Origin: Methylobacterium radiodurans | Lineage (GTDB): Bacteria > Pseudomonadota > Alphaproteobacteria > Rhizobiales > Beijerinckiaceae | Assembly (NCBI RefSeq): GCF_003173735.1 | Contig: NZ_CP029551.1 | Span: forward strand, 1,181,001 to 1,245,000 | Direction of reading: 5' to 3' | DNA: 64,000 bases | Shown: positions 35,431 through 46,020 of the stretch, in pieces | How positions within the stretch are numbered: position 1 is the first letter of the stretch | Layout: every line of letters begins with the position of its first letter | Notes under the pieces: model-generated | What the model was told of the DNA's origin: nothing | Seen by the model: only the letters and a program-made list of their open reading frames with translations | Database searches by the model: none | Program-made: the position numbers and the translations under genes

Positions 35431-36892
35431 CCTCGAAGCAGGTCCACAGCCCCGTGTCGAACCGCTCCAGCACCGTGGCGCTGATCAGCCAGCGGCCCGG
35501 ATTGTCGGCCTGGAAGGCGATGCGGGCGGTGCGGCCTTCGAGAAGCTGGAACGTGTCAAGCCAGTAGGGCTCCCAGCCGTCGTCGAGCGGGTGGAGCAGG
35601 CGGAAGACGTGGCCGTGCAGGTGCAGCGCCTGCGGGAAGGCGGTCTCGTTGCGCAGCGCCAGCACCACCACCTGACCGCGCTTCACCGAGAAGATCGGGG
35701 CGAGCCCGGCCGCGCCGCTCTGACCGTTGACCATCCAGATCCGGGCCGGGTCGCCGGCATAAGTGGGCTCGGCCGGCTTGCCGGCCGCGTCCTTCGCCAC
35801 CGTGGCGCCCCCGGTGATCACCACGTCGCGGCGCACCGCGTTCTGCAGCTTGACCTCGGCCGGCAGCAGCCGGTTCTCGCCGACAGGCCCGATCGGCGGA
35901 CGCTTCTCGGTGAGCGGCGCACCCTTCGTGGTGACGCTCGCCAGGACCAGTCCCTGGCCGACCAGAGCCGCGATCGAGCCCGTCTGGCCGGGCTCGGCCG
36001 GCAGGTCGACGAGCAGGTCGTAGCGGGTGCCGGGCGGGAAGGGCAGGGTGGCGCGCAGCGGCTCGAACGTGTCGGTTGGCTGCCCGTCGACGGCCGCCAC
36101 GTAGACCTTCAGGCCCTCGAAGCGGATGCGCGTCCCGCGCGCGTTGCAGGCGTTGCCGATGCGTACCCGCACGCGCGAGCCGGGGCGGGCCTCGAAAGTC
36201 TCGGGCACCGGGCGCCCGTTGACCGTCACGAGGTTGCCGAGCCGCCCGTTCGACGCGGCGAAGGCGGTCTGGCCGAACCCCATCAGGCTGCCGTCGGCCT
36301 CCAGGCGCCAATCCTGGACGAGCAGGGCGACGTCGGCATCGACCGCGGGCGGTGCCTTCTCCTCGACGATCAGGAAGCCGGCCAAGCCCCGGCCCGAGGG
36401 CTCGCTCGACCCGCCGACCACCAGGGGGCGGACGAGGAACGTGCCGGCATCCGGCGGCGTGAAGGCGTAGGTGAAGTCGGCGCCGGGCTGGATCGGCGGC
36501 TGGGTGACGCCGCCGACGCCGTCCTGGGCGTTCTGGTTGCGCACCCCGTGCCAGTGCAGGGAGAGGGGCTTGTCGGTGCGGTTCTCGACGCGCACCCGCA
36601 CGGTCTCGCCGAGCTTCACCCGCAGCACCGGGGGCTGGGCCTTGCCGTCGAAGCTCCAGACGGCCGTCTCGGGCGCGGGCTCGGGCCGGAAGCGCGCCTT
36701 GCCGGGCGCGGCCTGGAGCGCGCGGGGAGCGGGCTCCGTTGCCGGAGCGGCCTGATCCTTCGGCGCGTCCTTCGCGGCCTCTCTGCCCGTGCCCTGTCCC
36801 CGGGCCGCGGCCGGGAGCAGCCCCAGCGCCGCGGCTCCTCCGAGCAGCGCGCGGCGCGAGGGCAGGCCGGGGATGGGATCGGCTGGCGGCAT
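35423..36892 (-). CDS. Multicopper oxidase-like protein lacking most copper ligands
   Basis: 489 residues with a twin-arginine-like leader (SRRALLGGAAALGLLPAAARG) and three cupredoxin domains. The first copper motif HWHG is present (113-116), but the partner HxH is replaced by TFLVRPLVV (151-159). HLHGH is present at 424-428, but the final HCHxxxH motif with the type 1 Cys is replaced by RWLISATVLERFD (467-479). Oxidase activity is thus unlikely. The fold without copper recalls SufI/FtsP, a Tat-exported cell-division protein, so a structural or binding role in the periplasm is possible. It overlaps the nnr gene tail to tail by eight bases. Confidence 0.85.
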   Translation of the reverse strand: MPPADPIPGLPSRRALLGGAAALGLLPAAARGQGTGREAAKDAPKDQAAPATEPAPRALQAAPGKARFRPEPAPETAVWSFDGKAQPPVLRVKLGETVRVRVENRTDKPLSLHWHGVRNQNAQDGVGGVTQPPIQPGADFTYAFTPPDAGTFLVRPLVVGGSSEPSGRGLAGFLIVEEKAPPAVDADVALLVQDWRLEADGSLMGFGQTAFAASNGRLGNLVTVNGRPVPETFEARPGSRVRVRIGNACNARGTRIRFEGLKVYVAAVDGQPTDTFEPLRATLPFPPGTRYDLLVDLPAEPGQTGSIAALVGQGLVLASVTTKGAPLTEKRPPIGPVGENRLLPAEVKLQNAVRRDVVITGGATVAKDAAGKPAEPTYAGDPARIWMVNGQSGAAGLAPIFSVKRGQVVVLALRNETAFPQALHLHGHVFRLLHPLDDGWEPYWLDTFQLLEGRTARIAFQADNPGRWLISATVLERFDTGLWTCFEVT

Positions 36893-37092
36893 GCGGTCTC
36901 TTCGGCGGCAGGGCAGGGGCGTGGGGCAGGGCGCGCGGGCGCGTCGGGCCGCCGCTTGTAGCCGCCGCGCCGGGGCTGCGCCACCGAGGGAGCGCGGGCG
37001 CGCGGATCCTTTAAGTTTTTTGCTGCTTCCCCTGGCACGCATGCTATAGAGCCGCCCTCCGGCGGCCGGATTCGCGCCGGGCGTCGGCGCGC

Positions 37093-37177
37093 GCGGGCGT
37101 GGCGGAACTGGTAGACGCGCTGGATTTAGGTTCCAGTGTCGCAAGACGTGGGGGTTCGAGCCCCTCCGCCCGCACCA
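37093..37177 (+). tRNA. tRNA-Leu (anticodon TAG)
   Basis: 85 bases. The acceptor stem GCGGGCG pairs with CGCCCGC followed by A and an encoded CCA. The anticodon stem CTGGA/TCCAG encloses TTTAGGT, giving anticodon TAG. The long variable arm between the anticodon and T arms marks a class II tRNA, and the T loop TTCGAGC is present. Its 3' end is 163 bases before tig. Confidence 0.96.
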
Positions 37178-37340
37178 GCCCTGCCGGGGATGTTCGGTCC
37201 GTTTTTCCGCGACCACGGAAGCCGGCCCGCCGCTCCCGTTCCCGCGGACCCGCCGCCCGACGCGGCCGGCCCCGAGCCGCGCCCCCGCGGGACGGCGCGC
37301 ACCAGAACACGACCACACGGACAGTTTGAGAGCGACGACG

Positions 37341-38738
37341 ATGCAGGTGACCGAGACACATTCCGAGGGGCTCAAGCGCGCCTACCAGGTGTTGCTTCCG
37401 GCCAAGGACCTCGAGGATCGCCTGAACACCGAGCTCTCGGGCATGAAGGACAAGGTCCAGCTCAAGGGCTTCCGCCCCGGCAAGGTGCCGGTGGCGCACC
37501 TGCGCAAGGTCTACGGCCGCTCGGTGATGGCCGAGGTCGTGCAGAACGCGGTGAACGAGGCCAACCAGAAGATCATCACCGACAACAACCTCAAGCTCGC
37601 CCTGGAGCCGCAGGTCGCGTTCCCGGAGGACAAGGAAGAGGTCGAGAAGGCGCTCGAGGCCAAGGGTGACTTCGCCTTCACGGTCAATCTCGAGGTGCTG
37701 CCGAGCTTCGAGCTCGCCGACCTCTCGGACGTCAGCCTGACCAAGTACGTGGCCAAGCCCTCGGACGAGGAGGTCCAGGAGGCGCTGGACCGCATGGCCA
37801 AGCAGAGCCGGCCGTTCTCGGAGCGCGCCGAGGGCGAGGCCGCTGAAGCCGGCGACCGCGTCACCATCGACTTCGTCGGCCGCATCGACGGCACCGAGTT
37901 CGAGGGCGGTAAGGGCGAGGGCGTCGATCTGGAGCTCGGCTCGAACACCTTCATCCCGGGCTTCGAGGACCAGCTCGTCGGCGCCAAGGTCGGCGAGAGC
38001 CGCCTCGTCAAGGTGACCTTCCCGGAGGCCTACGGGGCTGAAGCCCTCGCCGGCAAGGACGCCGAGTTCGACGTGACCGTCACCAAGATCCAGGCTCCGG
38101 GCGAGGCCAAGATCGACGACGAGCTCGCCAAGAACCTCGGCCTCGAATCGCTCGACAAGCTGAAGGAGGCCATCTCCGGCGCCATCGGCTCGGACTACGA
38201 GGCCGCCACCCGGCGCAAGCTGAAGAAGGATCTGCTCGACGCGCTCGACGGCAAGTACGCCTTCGACCTGCCGCCCTCGCTCGTCGCCCAGGAATTCGCC
38301 AACGTCTGGGCCCAGGTCGAGCAGGACCTGAAGAACCGCGGCAAGACCTTCGAGGACGAGGGCACCACCGAGGAGGCCTCGCAGGCCGAGTACCGCAAGA
38401 TCGCCGAGCGGCGCGTGCGCCTCGGCCTGGTGCTTGCGCAGGTCGGCGAGAGCGCCGATATCAAGGTCTCCGACGAGGAGGTGAACCAGGCCCTCATCGC
38501 CCGGGTCCGGCAGTTCCCGGGCCAGGAGCAGCAGGTCTGGGACTTCTATCGGAAGAACGCCCAGGCGCTGGCCGAGCTGCGCGCGCCCCTGTTCGAGGAG
38601 AAGGTGGTTGACCACGTTCTCTCGCAGGTCAAACTGGTCGAGGAGCCCGTCTCGAAGGAGACGCTGTTCGCCGACGAGGACGCGGAAGCCGACAGCGCCG
38701 ATGAGACGGCGGCCTCGACGGAGTCGAAGGCCGAGTAA
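37341..38738 (+). CDS. tig: Trigger factor
   Basis: 465 residues. The ribosome-binding domain has the signature [20 protein letters not shown]. The FKBP prolyl isomerase domain has [20 protein letters not shown] and [18 protein letters not shown] helical C-terminal chaperone domain follows, with an acidic tail. It binds nascent chains at the ribosome exit. ATG at 37341 is the family start; a frame from 37326 would add five residues. It heads the tig-clpP-clpX-lon order that is conserved across proteobacteria. Confidence 0.97.
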   Translation: MQVTETHSEGLKRAYQVLLPAKDLEDRLNTELSGMKDKVQLKGFRPGKVPVAHLRKVYGRSVMAEVVQNAVNEANQKIITDNNLKLALEPQVAFPEDKEEVEKALEAKGDFAFTVNLEVLPSFELADLSDVSLTKYVAKPSDEEVQEALDRMAKQSRPFSERAEGEAAEAGDRVTIDFVGRIDGTEFEGGKGEGVDLELGSNTFIPGFEDQLVGAKVGESRLVKVTFPEAYGAEALAGKDAEFDVTVTKIQAPGEAKIDDELAKNLGLESLDKLKEAISGAIGSDYEAATRRKLKKDLLDALDGKYAFDLPPSLVAQEFANVWAQVEQDLKNRGKTFEDEGTTEEASQAEYRKIAERRVRLGLVLAQVGESADIKVSDEEVNQALIARVRQFPGQEQQVWDFYRKNAQALAELRAPLFEEKVVDHVLSQVKLVEEPVSKETLFADEDAEADSADETAASTESKAE

Positions 38739-38872
38739 GGCCCGGCGTCTGTCCTGATTGGCAGCGGGCTGATGGTTAGGCGGCGTTAAGCACCGCCGGT
38801 GTTCGCTGACATGCCCGGTGCCCGCTGTGATTCGCGGGCATCGGGCCCCTTGGAGCCCTGGGGCAGGACGTG

Positions 38873-39499
38873 ATGAGAGATCCGGTCGACTACTACAACA
38901 GCGCGCTCGTCCCCATGGTGGTCGAGCAGTCGAGCCGCGGCGAGCGCGCCTTCGACATCTACTCGCGCCTGCTGCGCGAGCGGATCATCTTCCTGACCGG
39001 TCCGGTCGAGGATTACGGCGCCTCGCTCATCGTCGCGCAGCTCCTCTTCCTGGAGGCCGAGAACCCCAAGAAGGAAATCTCCTTCTACATCAACTCGCCG
39101 GGCGGCGTGGTCACCTCTGGCCTGTCGATCTACGACACGATGCAGTTCATCCGCTGCCCGGTGACGACGCTCTGCGTCGGCCAGGCCGCCTCGATGGGCT
39201 CGCTGCTCCTCACCGCCGGCGAGCCCGGCCACCGCTTCGCCCTGCCGAACGCCCGGATCATGGTGCACCAGCCCTCCGGCGGCTTCCAGGGCCAGGCCAC
39301 CGACATCCTGATCCACGCCCGCGAGATCGAGGCGCTCAAGCGTCGCCTCAACGAGATCTACGTGAAGCACACGGGCCGGGAGTACGAGGCCATCCATCAG
39401 GCGCTTGAGCGCGACAACTTCATGACCGCCGACGCGGCCAAGGAGTTCGGCCTCATCGACGAGGTCATCCAGAAGCGCCCCGAGCCGGCCGCGGCCTGA
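38873..39499 (+). CDS. clpP: ATP-dependent Clp protease proteolytic subunit
   Basis: 208 residues. The catalytic Ser is in [11 protein letters not shown] and the His in [11 protein letters not shown]; the Asp of the triad lies in the following helix region before the C-terminal EFGLIDEVI. The ring-handle [20 protein letters not shown] is conserved. It forms the tetradecameric chamber fed by ClpX, encoded next. AGGA lies four bases before the ATG at 38873; a GTG codon just upstream is less likely. A perfect 10-base hairpin follows the stop. Confidence 0.97.
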   Translation: MRDPVDYYNSALVPMVVEQSSRGERAFDIYSRLLRERIIFLTGPVEDYGASLIVAQLLFLEAENPKKEISFYINSPGGVVTSGLSIYDTMQFIRCPVTTLCVGQAASMGSLLLTAGEPGHRFALPNARIMVHQPSGGFQGQATDILIHAREIEALKRRLNEIYVKHTGREYEAIHQALERDNFMTADAAKEFGLIDEVIQKRPEPAAA

Positions 39500-39507
39500 C
39501 GCCGCGC

Positions 39508-39531
39508 GGCCTCCGGCCGGCGCCGGAGGCC
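39508..39531. terminator. Hairpin after clpP
   Basis: GGCCTCCGGC arms around a CGGC loop, eight bases past the clpP stop. No T tract follows, so it may partly terminate or protect the clpP message rather than act as a full intrinsic terminator. Confidence 0.45.
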
Positions 39532-39741
39532 CAGGAACCCGGCGTGCCCCCGACGGCGTTTGCCGAATAAGGAGCACGCCCGCCGCGGCCTTGATCCCGC
39601 CGCGGCAGCGTGTTTGCATCGGGACTCCGGGAGGACCCGCCACAAGCGCGCAGGTGACTTTTTCTTTAAGCGGATTCCCTTACCTGTGAACGATGCGCGT
39701 GCGCCCCGGGCTGGCAGCGCACGAGACGATCGGAGACCGAT

Positions 39742-41013
39742 ATGAGCAAGACTGGCGGCAACGACTCGAAGAGCACGCTGTACTGCTCGTTTTGCGGCAA
39801 GAGCCAGCACGAGGTCCGCAAGCTGATCGCGGGCCCGACGGTGTTCATCTGCGACGAGTGCGTCGAGCTGTGCATGGACATCATCCGCGAGGAGTCGAAG
39901 TCCTCGCTGGTCAAGAGCCGCGACGGCGTGCCCACCCCGAAGGAGATCCGGCGGGTTCTCGATGACTACGTCATCGGGCAGGACTTCGCCAAGAAGGTTC
40001 TCTCGGTCGCTGTGCACAACCACTACAAGCGGCTCGCCCACGCGACGAAGCACAACGACGTCGAGCTGGCCAAGTCCAACATCATGCTGATCGGGCCGAC
40101 CGGCTCGGGCAAGACGCTGCTCGCCCAGACGCTCGCCCGCATCCTCGACGTGCCCTTCACGATGGCGGACGCCACCACGCTCACGGAAGCGGGCTACGTC
40201 GGCGAGGATGTCGAGAACATCATCCTCAAGCTGCTCCAGGCCTCGGACTACAACGTCGAGCGGGCGCAGCGCGGCATCGTCTACATCGACGAGATCGACA
40301 AGATCTCCCGCAAGTCGGACAACCCCTCGATCACCCGCGACGTCTCGGGCGAGGGCGTGCAGCAGGCGCTCCTGAAGATCATGGAGGGCACCGTCGCCTC
40401 CGTGCCTCCGCAGGGCGGCCGCAAGCACCCGCAGCAGGAGTTCCTGCAGGTCGATACCACCAACATCCTGTTCATCTGCGGCGGCGCCTTCGCGGGGCTG
40501 GAGCGGATCATCTCCCAGCGCGGCAAGGGCACCTCGATCGGCTTCGGCGCGAGCGTGCAGGCCCCCGACGATCGCCGCACCGGAGAGATCTTCCGCTCGG
40601 TGGAGCCCGAGGATCTGCTGAAGTTCGGCCTCATCCCCGAGTTCGTCGGCCGCCTGCCCGTGCTGGCGACGCTGGAGGACCTCGACGAGGAGGCCCTGAA
40701 GAAGATCCTGCAGGAGCCCAAGAACGCGCTGGTCAAGCAGTACCAGCGCCTGTTCGAGATGGAGAACGTCGACCTCACCTTCCAAGAGGAGGCTCTGAGC
40801 CTCGTCGCCCGCAAGGCGATCGAGCGCAAGACCGGCGCCCGCGGCCTGCGCTCCATCCTGGAGACCATCCTGCTCGACACGATGTACGACCTGCCGGGCC
40901 TCGACTCGGTCGAGCAGGTCGTGATCGGTCCGGAGGTGGTCGAGGGCAAGTCGCGCCCGCTCTACATCCACGGCGACCGCAACAAGGAAGCCCCGGCGAG
41001 CGTCAGCGCCTGA
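39742..41013 (+). CDS. clpX: ATP-dependent Clp protease ATP-binding subunit ClpX
   Basis: 423 residues. The zinc-binding domain is [10 protein letters not shown] followed by [10 protein letters not shown]. The AAA+ module has [16 protein letters not shown] (Walker A), [10 protein letters not shown] (Walker B), a pore loop with [11 protein letters not shown] and the IGF-loop for ClpP docking near [11 protein letters not shown]. It unfolds tagged substrates for ClpP. It lies 242 bases after clpP, so it may have its own promoter. Confidence 0.98.
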   Translation: MSKTGGNDSKSTLYCSFCGKSQHEVRKLIAGPTVFICDECVELCMDIIREESKSSLVKSRDGVPTPKEIRRVLDDYVIGQDFAKKVLSVAVHNHYKRLAHATKHNDVELAKSNIMLIGPTGSGKTLLAQTLARILDVPFTMADATTLTEAGYVGEDVENIILKLLQASDYNVERAQRGIVYIDEIDKISRKSDNPSITRDVSGEGVQQALLKIMEGTVASVPPQGGRKHPQQEFLQVDTTNILFICGGAFAGLERIISQRGKGTSIGFGASVQAPDDRRTGEIFRSVEPEDLLKFGLIPEFVGRLPVLATLEDLDEEALKKILQEPKNALVKQYQRLFEMENVDLTFQEEALSLVARKAIERKTGARGLRSILETILLDTMYDLPGLDSVEQVVIGPEVVEGKSRPLYIHGDRNKEAPASVSA

Positions 41014-41309
41014 GGGCCTCTCCGGCGCCTGTGCGCCGGAGCACATCCGCGTAACGCGTTGAGGCGGCAGGACGATTCGATTCTGCCGCCGGCCCGCCCG
41101 GAGCCGGCGGCATCTTGAAAACGGTGCCCCCGGACATCACCTGATGCTCAGCGCGGTGGCCGCCCGCTCCCCCCGAGGGACGGTGCCGCGTCACCAGCCG
41201 CAAAGCTTCAACAGCTCTACCCGACCCTCGCGGCCCGGTCGGCGTCTGGCGCAGTGCCCGCTCCTCTCGGAGGCGTGCTCGCCCGGCGTCCATCATGAGG
41301 AAGTCAGCC

Positions 41310-43733
41310 ATGACGCAATCGAAATCGCGCCAGCCCGTCGTTCCGGGCTCGACCGGGTCCTACGCGGTCCTGCCGCTGCGCGACATCGTGGTGTTCCCGC
41401 ACATGATCGTGCCGCTCTTCGTGGGGCGCGAGAAGTCCATCCGCGCTCTCGAGGAGGCGGTGCGCACGGACCGCCACATCCTGCTCGCCACCCAGATCAA
41501 CGCCGGCGACGACGACCCGGCGACCGACGCCATCTACACGATCGGCACGCTCGCTTCCGTGCTGCAGCTCCTGAAGCTGCCCGACGGCACCGTCAAGGTG
41601 CTGGTCGAGGGCGCGGGCCGCGCCAAGATCACCGGCTTCACCCGCTCGGACGAGTACTACGAGGCCGAGGCCGAGGCGCTGCACGACGAGCTCGGCGACA
41701 AGGTCGAGGCCGAGGCGCTCGCCCGCTCCGTGCTCTCGGAGTTCGAGAACTACGTCAAGCTCAACAAGAAGATCTCGCCCGAGGTCGTCTCCGCCGTGAC
41801 CCAGATCGACGAGCCCTCGAAGCTCGCCGACACGATCGGCTCGCACCTGCTCGTCAAGATCGCCGACAAGCAGGGCATCCTGGAGACTCCGACCGTCGCC
41901 CAGCGGCTCGAGCGCGTGCTCTCGCTGATGGAGAGCGAGATCTCCGTCCTTCAGGTGGAGAAGCGCATCCGCACCCGCGTCAAGCGGCAGATGGAGAAGA
42001 CTCAGCGCGAGTACTACCTGAACGAGCAGATGAAGGCGATCCAGAAGGAGCTTGGCGACAGCGAGGACGGCCGCGACGAGCTGGCCGAACTCGAGGAGAA
42101 GATCGAGAAGACCAAGCTCTCGAAGGAGGCCCGCGACAAGGCCACCGCCGAGCTGAAGAAGCTGCGCCAGATGTCGCCGATGTCGGCCGAGGCCACGGTC
42201 GTGCGCAACTACCTCGACTGGATGCTCGGCATCCCGTGGGGCAAGCGCTCGAAGGTCAAGAAGGACCTGCCCGGGGCTCAGCTGCTCCTCGACGAGGATC
42301 ATTTCGGCCTGGAGAAGGTGAAGGAGCGCATCGTCGAGTACCTCGCCGTGCAGCAGCGGGCGAACAAGCTCACCGGTCCGATCCTCTGCCTCGTCGGCCC
42401 CCCCGGCGTCGGCAAGACCTCGCTCGGCAAGTCGATCGCCAAGGCCACGGGCCGCGAATTCGTCCGGATGTCGCTCGGCGGCGTGCGTGACGAGGCCGAG
42501 ATCCGCGGCCACCGCCGGACCTATATCGGCTCGATGCCCGGCAAGGTCGTCCAGTCGATGCGCAAGGCCAAGACCTCGAACCCGCTCATCCTGCTCGACG
42601 AGATCGACAAGATGGGCATGGATTTCCGCGGCGATCCCTCCGCGGCGCTCCTCGAGGTGCTGGATCCGGAGCAGAATTCGACGTTCAACGACCACTACCT
42701 CGAGGTCGATTACGACCTCTCGAACGTGATGTTCGTCACCACCGCCAACACCCTCAACATCCCGGGCCCGCTGATGGACCGGATGGAGGTGATCCGCATC
42801 GCCGGCTACACCGAGGAGGAGAAAGTCGAGATCGCCCGCAAGCACCTGATCCCGAACGCGCTCAAGAAGCACGGCCTGGATCGGAAGGAGTGGTCGATCG
42901 ACGACGAGGGCCTGATGATGCTGGTCCGCCGCTATACGCGGGAGGCCGGCGTCCGCAACCTTGAGCGTGAGCTCTCGAACCTCATCCGCAAGGCGGTGAA
43001 GGAGATCCTGATCACCAAGACGAAGTCCGTAGCGGTGACGCCGGAGACCCTGCCGGTCTTCCTCGGGCCGCCGAAGTTCCGTTACGGCGAGATCGACGCG
43101 GAGGATCAGGTCGGCGTGGTGACGGGTCTGGCCTGGACCGAGGTCGGCGGCGAACTGCTGACGATCGAGGGCGTCATGATGCCCGGTAAGGGCAAGATGA
43201 CGGTCACGGGCAACCTGAAGGACGTGATGAAGGAGTCGATCTCGGCGGCGGCGTCTTATGTCCGCTCTCGGGCGCTCGACTTCGGCATCGAGCCCCCGCT
43301 CTTCGAGCGCCGGGACATCCACGTCCACGTTCCCGAGGGGGCGACCCCGAAGGACGGTCCGTCCGCGGGCATCGCGATGGCGACCGCCATCATCTCGACG
43401 CTCACCGGCATCCCGGTGCGCCGCGACGTGGCGATGACGGGCGAGGTGACGCTGCGCGGCCGTGTGCTGCCGATCGGAGGCCTGAAGGAGAAGCTGCTCG
43501 CCGCGCTCCGCGGCGGCATCAAGACGGTGCTGATCCCCGAGGAGAACGCCAAGGACATCGCCGAGGTGCCCGACAGCGTGAAGAACGGCCTCGAGATCGT
43601 CCCGGTCTCCCGGATGGATCAGGTGCTGGAGCGGGCGCTCGTCCGCCAGCCCGAGCCGATCGAGTGGGACGAGCCGCTGCCCGCGGCCAAGCCCGCCCGC
43701 GACGAGGACGGCGCGGCCTTCGTGGCCCACTAA
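41310..43733 (+). CDS. lon: ATP-dependent protease Lon
   Basis: 807 residues. The N-terminal substrate domain starts [23 protein letters not shown]. The AAA+ module has [19 protein letters not shown] and [10 protein letters not shown]. The protease domain has the Ser of [14 protein letters not shown] and the Lys of [13 protein letters not shown], the Ser-Lys dyad. It degrades misfolded and regulatory proteins in the cytoplasm. The ATG at 41310 has AGGAAG six bases upstream; an ATG at 41295 overlaps this site and is less likely. A strong terminator follows the stop. Confidence 0.98.
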   Translation: MTQSKSRQPVVPGSTGSYAVLPLRDIVVFPHMIVPLFVGREKSIRALEEAVRTDRHILLATQINAGDDDPATDAIYTIGTLASVLQLLKLPDGTVKVLVEGAGRAKITGFTRSDEYYEAEAEALHDELGDKVEAEALARSVLSEFENYVKLNKKISPEVVSAVTQIDEPSKLADTIGSHLLVKIADKQGILETPTVAQRLERVLSLMESEISVLQVEKRIRTRVKRQMEKTQREYYLNEQMKAIQKELGDSEDGRDELAELEEKIEKTKLSKEARDKATAELKKLRQMSPMSAEATVVRNYLDWMLGIPWGKRSKVKKDLPGAQLLLDEDHFGLEKVKERIVEYLAVQQRANKLTGPILCLVGPPGVGKTSLGKSIAKATGREFVRMSLGGVRDEAEIRGHRRTYIGSMPGKVVQSMRKAKTSNPLILLDEIDKMGMDFRGDPSAALLEVLDPEQNSTFNDHYLEVDYDLSNVMFVTTANTLNIPGPLMDRMEVIRIAGYTEEEKVEIARKHLIPNALKKHGLDRKEWSIDDEGLMMLVRRYTREAGVRNLERELSNLIRKAVKEILITKTKSVAVTPETLPVFLGPPKFRYGEIDAEDQVGVVTGLAWTEVGGELLTIEGVMMPGKGKMTVTGNLKDVMKESISAAASYVRSRALDFGIEPPLFERRDIHVHVPEGATPKDGPSAGIAMATAIISTLTGIPVRRDVAMTGEVTLRGRVLPIGGLKEKLLAALRGGIKTVLIPEENAKDIAEVPDSVKNGLEIVPVSRMDQVLERALVRQPEPIEWDEPLPAAKPARDEDGAAFVAH

Positions 43734-43755
43734 GCCCAGTTGCGCTAAGCATCGA

Positions 43756-43789
43756 GGCCCCCGGAGCTCTCCGCTCCGGGGGCCTTTTT
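43756..43789 (+). terminator. Rho-independent terminator after lon
   Basis: A 12-base GC-rich stem (GGCCCCCGGAGC/GCTCCGGGGGCC) with a 5-base loop, then five T residues, 22 bases after the lon stop. It cleanly ends the quality-control block. Confidence 0.92.
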
Positions 43790-43807
43790 CATGCTCGGAC
43801 CCGCCGC

Positions 43808-44533
43808 ATGCGCATCCTGCTGATCAACCCGAACACCACGGCGTCCGTGACGGATCTGGTCGCCGGCCACGTGCGCCGGATCGCCCCCAAGGCGACCTTC
43901 GTGCCGGTGACGGGCCGCTTCGGCGCCCGCTACATCGCGACCCGCGCCGCCGTGGCGGTGGCGGGCCACGCGGCCCTCGACGCGCTCGCCGAGCATGTCG
44001 CGGGCTGCGACGCGGTCTATCTCGCCTGCTTCGGCGATCCGGGCCTGCCGGCCCTGCAGGAGGTCTCCCCGGTCCCCGTCGTCGGCATGGCTGAGGCGGC
44101 CTGCCGTGCGGCGGCCGAGGGCGGCCGGCGCTTCGGCATCGTCACGGGCGGCGTCAACTGGCCCGCGATGCTGGCGGAGTTCGTGATGCTCCAAGGGCTC
44201 GGCGCACAGCTTGCCGGGATTCGCGCTGTGGCGCCGACCGGCGGGGAGATCGCCCGCGACCCGGAGGGGTCCATCGCTCAGCTCGCCGCCGCCTGCCGCG
44301 CCTGCGCCGAGGAGGACGGCGCGGAGGCGGTGATCCTCGGCGGCGCGGGCCTCGCAGGTCTTGCGGAGCGTGTCCAGCCGCAGGTGCCTTGCCCAGTGAT
44401 CTGCTCGGTCGAGGCCGGCACCCGGGCCGTGCTTGCCGCCGCTGGCCGTGCTGTCCGCCTCGCAGCGAGGGATCCAGTCCCGAGCATCGGTCTCGCCCCG
44501 TCGCTCGAACGGCTGCTTCTTCGGCCTCTGTAA
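43808..44533 (+). CDS. Asp/Glu/hydantoin racemase family protein missing one catalytic Cys
   Basis: 241 residues. MRILLINPNTTASVTDLV and the first catalytic site YLACFGDPGLPAL (Cys 74) are typical. The second catalytic Cys, expected in an ILGCAG motif, is Gly 179 (VILGGAGLAGLAE). Two-base racemisation should therefore fail; the protein could be inactive, act as a decarboxylase or lyase-like relative, or bind ligands only. The start at 43808 lies 19 bases after the lon terminator. It stands alone; no hydantoinase or transporter is nearby. Confidence 0.85.
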   Translation: MRILLINPNTTASVTDLVAGHVRRIAPKATFVPVTGRFGARYIATRAAVAVAGHAALDALAEHVAGCDAVYLACFGDPGLPALQEVSPVPVVGMAEAACRAAAEGGRRFGIVTGGVNWPAMLAEFVMLQGLGAQLAGIRAVAPTGGEIARDPEGSIAQLAAACRACAEEDGAEAVILGGAGLAGLAERVQPQVPCPVICSVEAGTRAVLAAAGRAVRLAARDPVPSIGLAPSLERLLLRPL

Positions 44534-44589
44534 GATCGCGACCGCGCTTGCCATGAGCCGCCCGCTTGCCCTACCAAGCGAGGCGCTGC

Positions 44590-44665
44590 GGGCGGTTAGC
44601 TCAGTTGGTAGAGCGTCTCCTTTACACGGAGAGGGTCGGGGGTTCGAGTCCCTCACCGCCCACCA
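44590..44665 (+). tRNA. tRNA-Val (anticodon TAC)
   Basis: 76 bases. Acceptor GGGCGGT pairs with ACCGCCC, followed by A and an encoded CCA. The anticodon stem TCTCC/GGAGA encloses TTTACAC, giving anticodon TAC. The D loop and T loop (TTCGAGT) are standard. It lies just after the racemase-like gene. Confidence 0.96.
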
Positions 44666-45209
44666 ATAAGTTCAAGCACTTCCGTTGGGATCTGCACCCC
44701 GAAGTTGCTCCTCGGGGTGCATTCGGGGTGCAACGCCGTTGGAGTGCACTTTCCTTCCAACGGGCGTATCAACCGGGGTGTGGGAGTGAGTCCGTAGGAG
44801 CCTGGGGGGCGTTGAGGAGACCGTCCTCTCGAAGCTCACCCCTTTATGACCCCTTTTTTCGCCCTTTTATGGCGTGCGTCACCGCCCGCGTTGAAGGTTG
44901 CTTCCGATCCTCCAGGACACCCAGCTTGTCCCCATTCAATCCGAGCTTTTGACCCCTTGCGGACATTCGAGCCGCCTCCGTCGAAGGTCCGGATCGGGTG
45001 GGGAGCGGTAGTTAACTCTCAGCCCGGAAGCGGACGTTCCGTTGTGCGTTCCATCTTGGTCAAACAGCCGATGGCGGCAAAGTCACGAGATTGGTCATCA
45101 ACCCGCCCCAACATCCCGATCCTTCACTCCAATAGACTGCCTTGCTACGACTCGGAAATTAGTAATGATATAAAGAAAAATCGCTCTACCGATATTTATT
45201 GTTTTATCT
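44666..45209. other. Gene-free stretch 3' of tRNA-Val
   Basis: No complete gene. A hairpin at 44694-44720 has perfect 9-base arms (GCACCCCGA/TCGGGGTGC). The stretch becomes AT-rich near 45150-45230. A tRNA 3' end followed by foreign-looking debris fits an old integration site, but no integrase or duplicated tRNA end is visible. Confidence 0.4.
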
Positions 45210-46001
45210 CTATCTTCGGCACCCCATATCGCTGACTTCCATGATGAACTTTCGCTTGAGTGCCATCGAAAAATCGGCATATCCGGCCGCCGTGAGCGAG
45301 AAGGCGCCGGGGCCTCCGACGACGTTAGCACGATACCATTGCACAAGATCGATGCGCTCCTGGGGCAGCGGGGTGGCCTGAAGACCGTATCCGGGGGCCC
45401 TGTAGGCGCCGGCGCCGACCACGTCATTCTCGCCCGGTACGAGGATTGGCAAGCCGTTGATGGTCGCTCCCGTCGCGAGCAGTGCGGCGCGATCGGAAGC
45501 GAGGCTGTCCGCGTCGGTGCAGTTGTCGATACCGTCACCCGAGACATCGACGACGATGCGGTCGGCCGGCATCGGAAGGGTGGGGATCACGCTGGCCACC
45601 ACCGTCCGGAACATCTGGCCGACACAGGTGAACTCGCCGGACTGACGCGGGGTGGCGCGGACCTCGGCGGCTACGGCGCGGGCGTCCGCCCGAGTCGCGA
45701 TCCGCCGCCAGGCGAGCGCCAGTCCGGCGCGGTCGGCCCAGGTCACCATCGCGAACAGGGTGCCGCCGGGATTGCCGGTCATCGCCGCGACGACGCCCGG
45801 ATCCTCGAGGGCTTCCGCAATGCCCTCCATCTGCAGGTTGAAGCGCGCGTCGTCGACCGATTGCGAGACGTCGACCGAGACCACGAGCGCCACGGCCGCT
45901 GACCGCTCGGCCGCGACACCGTTCCCCGCGCCGAAGGCGAGCAGTGCGATAGTGACCTGGGCGAGCCCGCGCGGGAGCCGGGCTGGGCGGGAGGGCCTCA
46001 T
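45210..46001 (-). CDS. DUF1194 von Willebrand A-like secreted protein
   Basis: 263 residues with a signal peptide (VTIALLAFGAGNGVAAE). The metal-ion site DxSxS is present in VSVDVSQSVDD, and the fold continues with FAMVTWADRAG and IVVDVSGDGIDNC, which carries the later Asp residues. It is likely a periplasmic protein-binding factor. It is the last gene of the five-gene minus-strand set that starts at 51386 and begins 19 bases after the ApbE stop, so it probably serves the same alcohol-oxidation machinery. Role unknown. Confidence 0.82.
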   Translation of the reverse strand: MRPSRPARLPRGLAQVTIALLAFGAGNGVAAERSAAVALVVSVDVSQSVDDARFNLQMEGIAEALEDPGVVAAMTGNPGGTLFAMVTWADRAGLALAWRRIATRADARAVAAEVRATPRQSGEFTCVGQMFRTVVASVIPTLPMPADRIVVDVSGDGIDNCTDADSLASDRAALLATGATINGLPILVPGENDVVGAGAYRAPGYGLQATPLPQERIDLVQWYRANVVGGPGAFSLTAAGYADFSMALKRKFIMEVSDMGCRR

Positions 46002-46020
46002 CGGGATTCCGAGCCGCGCG

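Noticed and set aside
41100..41140. Heat-shock promoter upstream of lon
   Set aside because: A CTTGAAA stretch is followed by C-rich bases, but spacing and the -10 part do not fit well enough to list.
41304..43730. 808-codon minus-strand open frame opposite lon
   Set aside because: Antisense shadow of a fully conserved lon gene.
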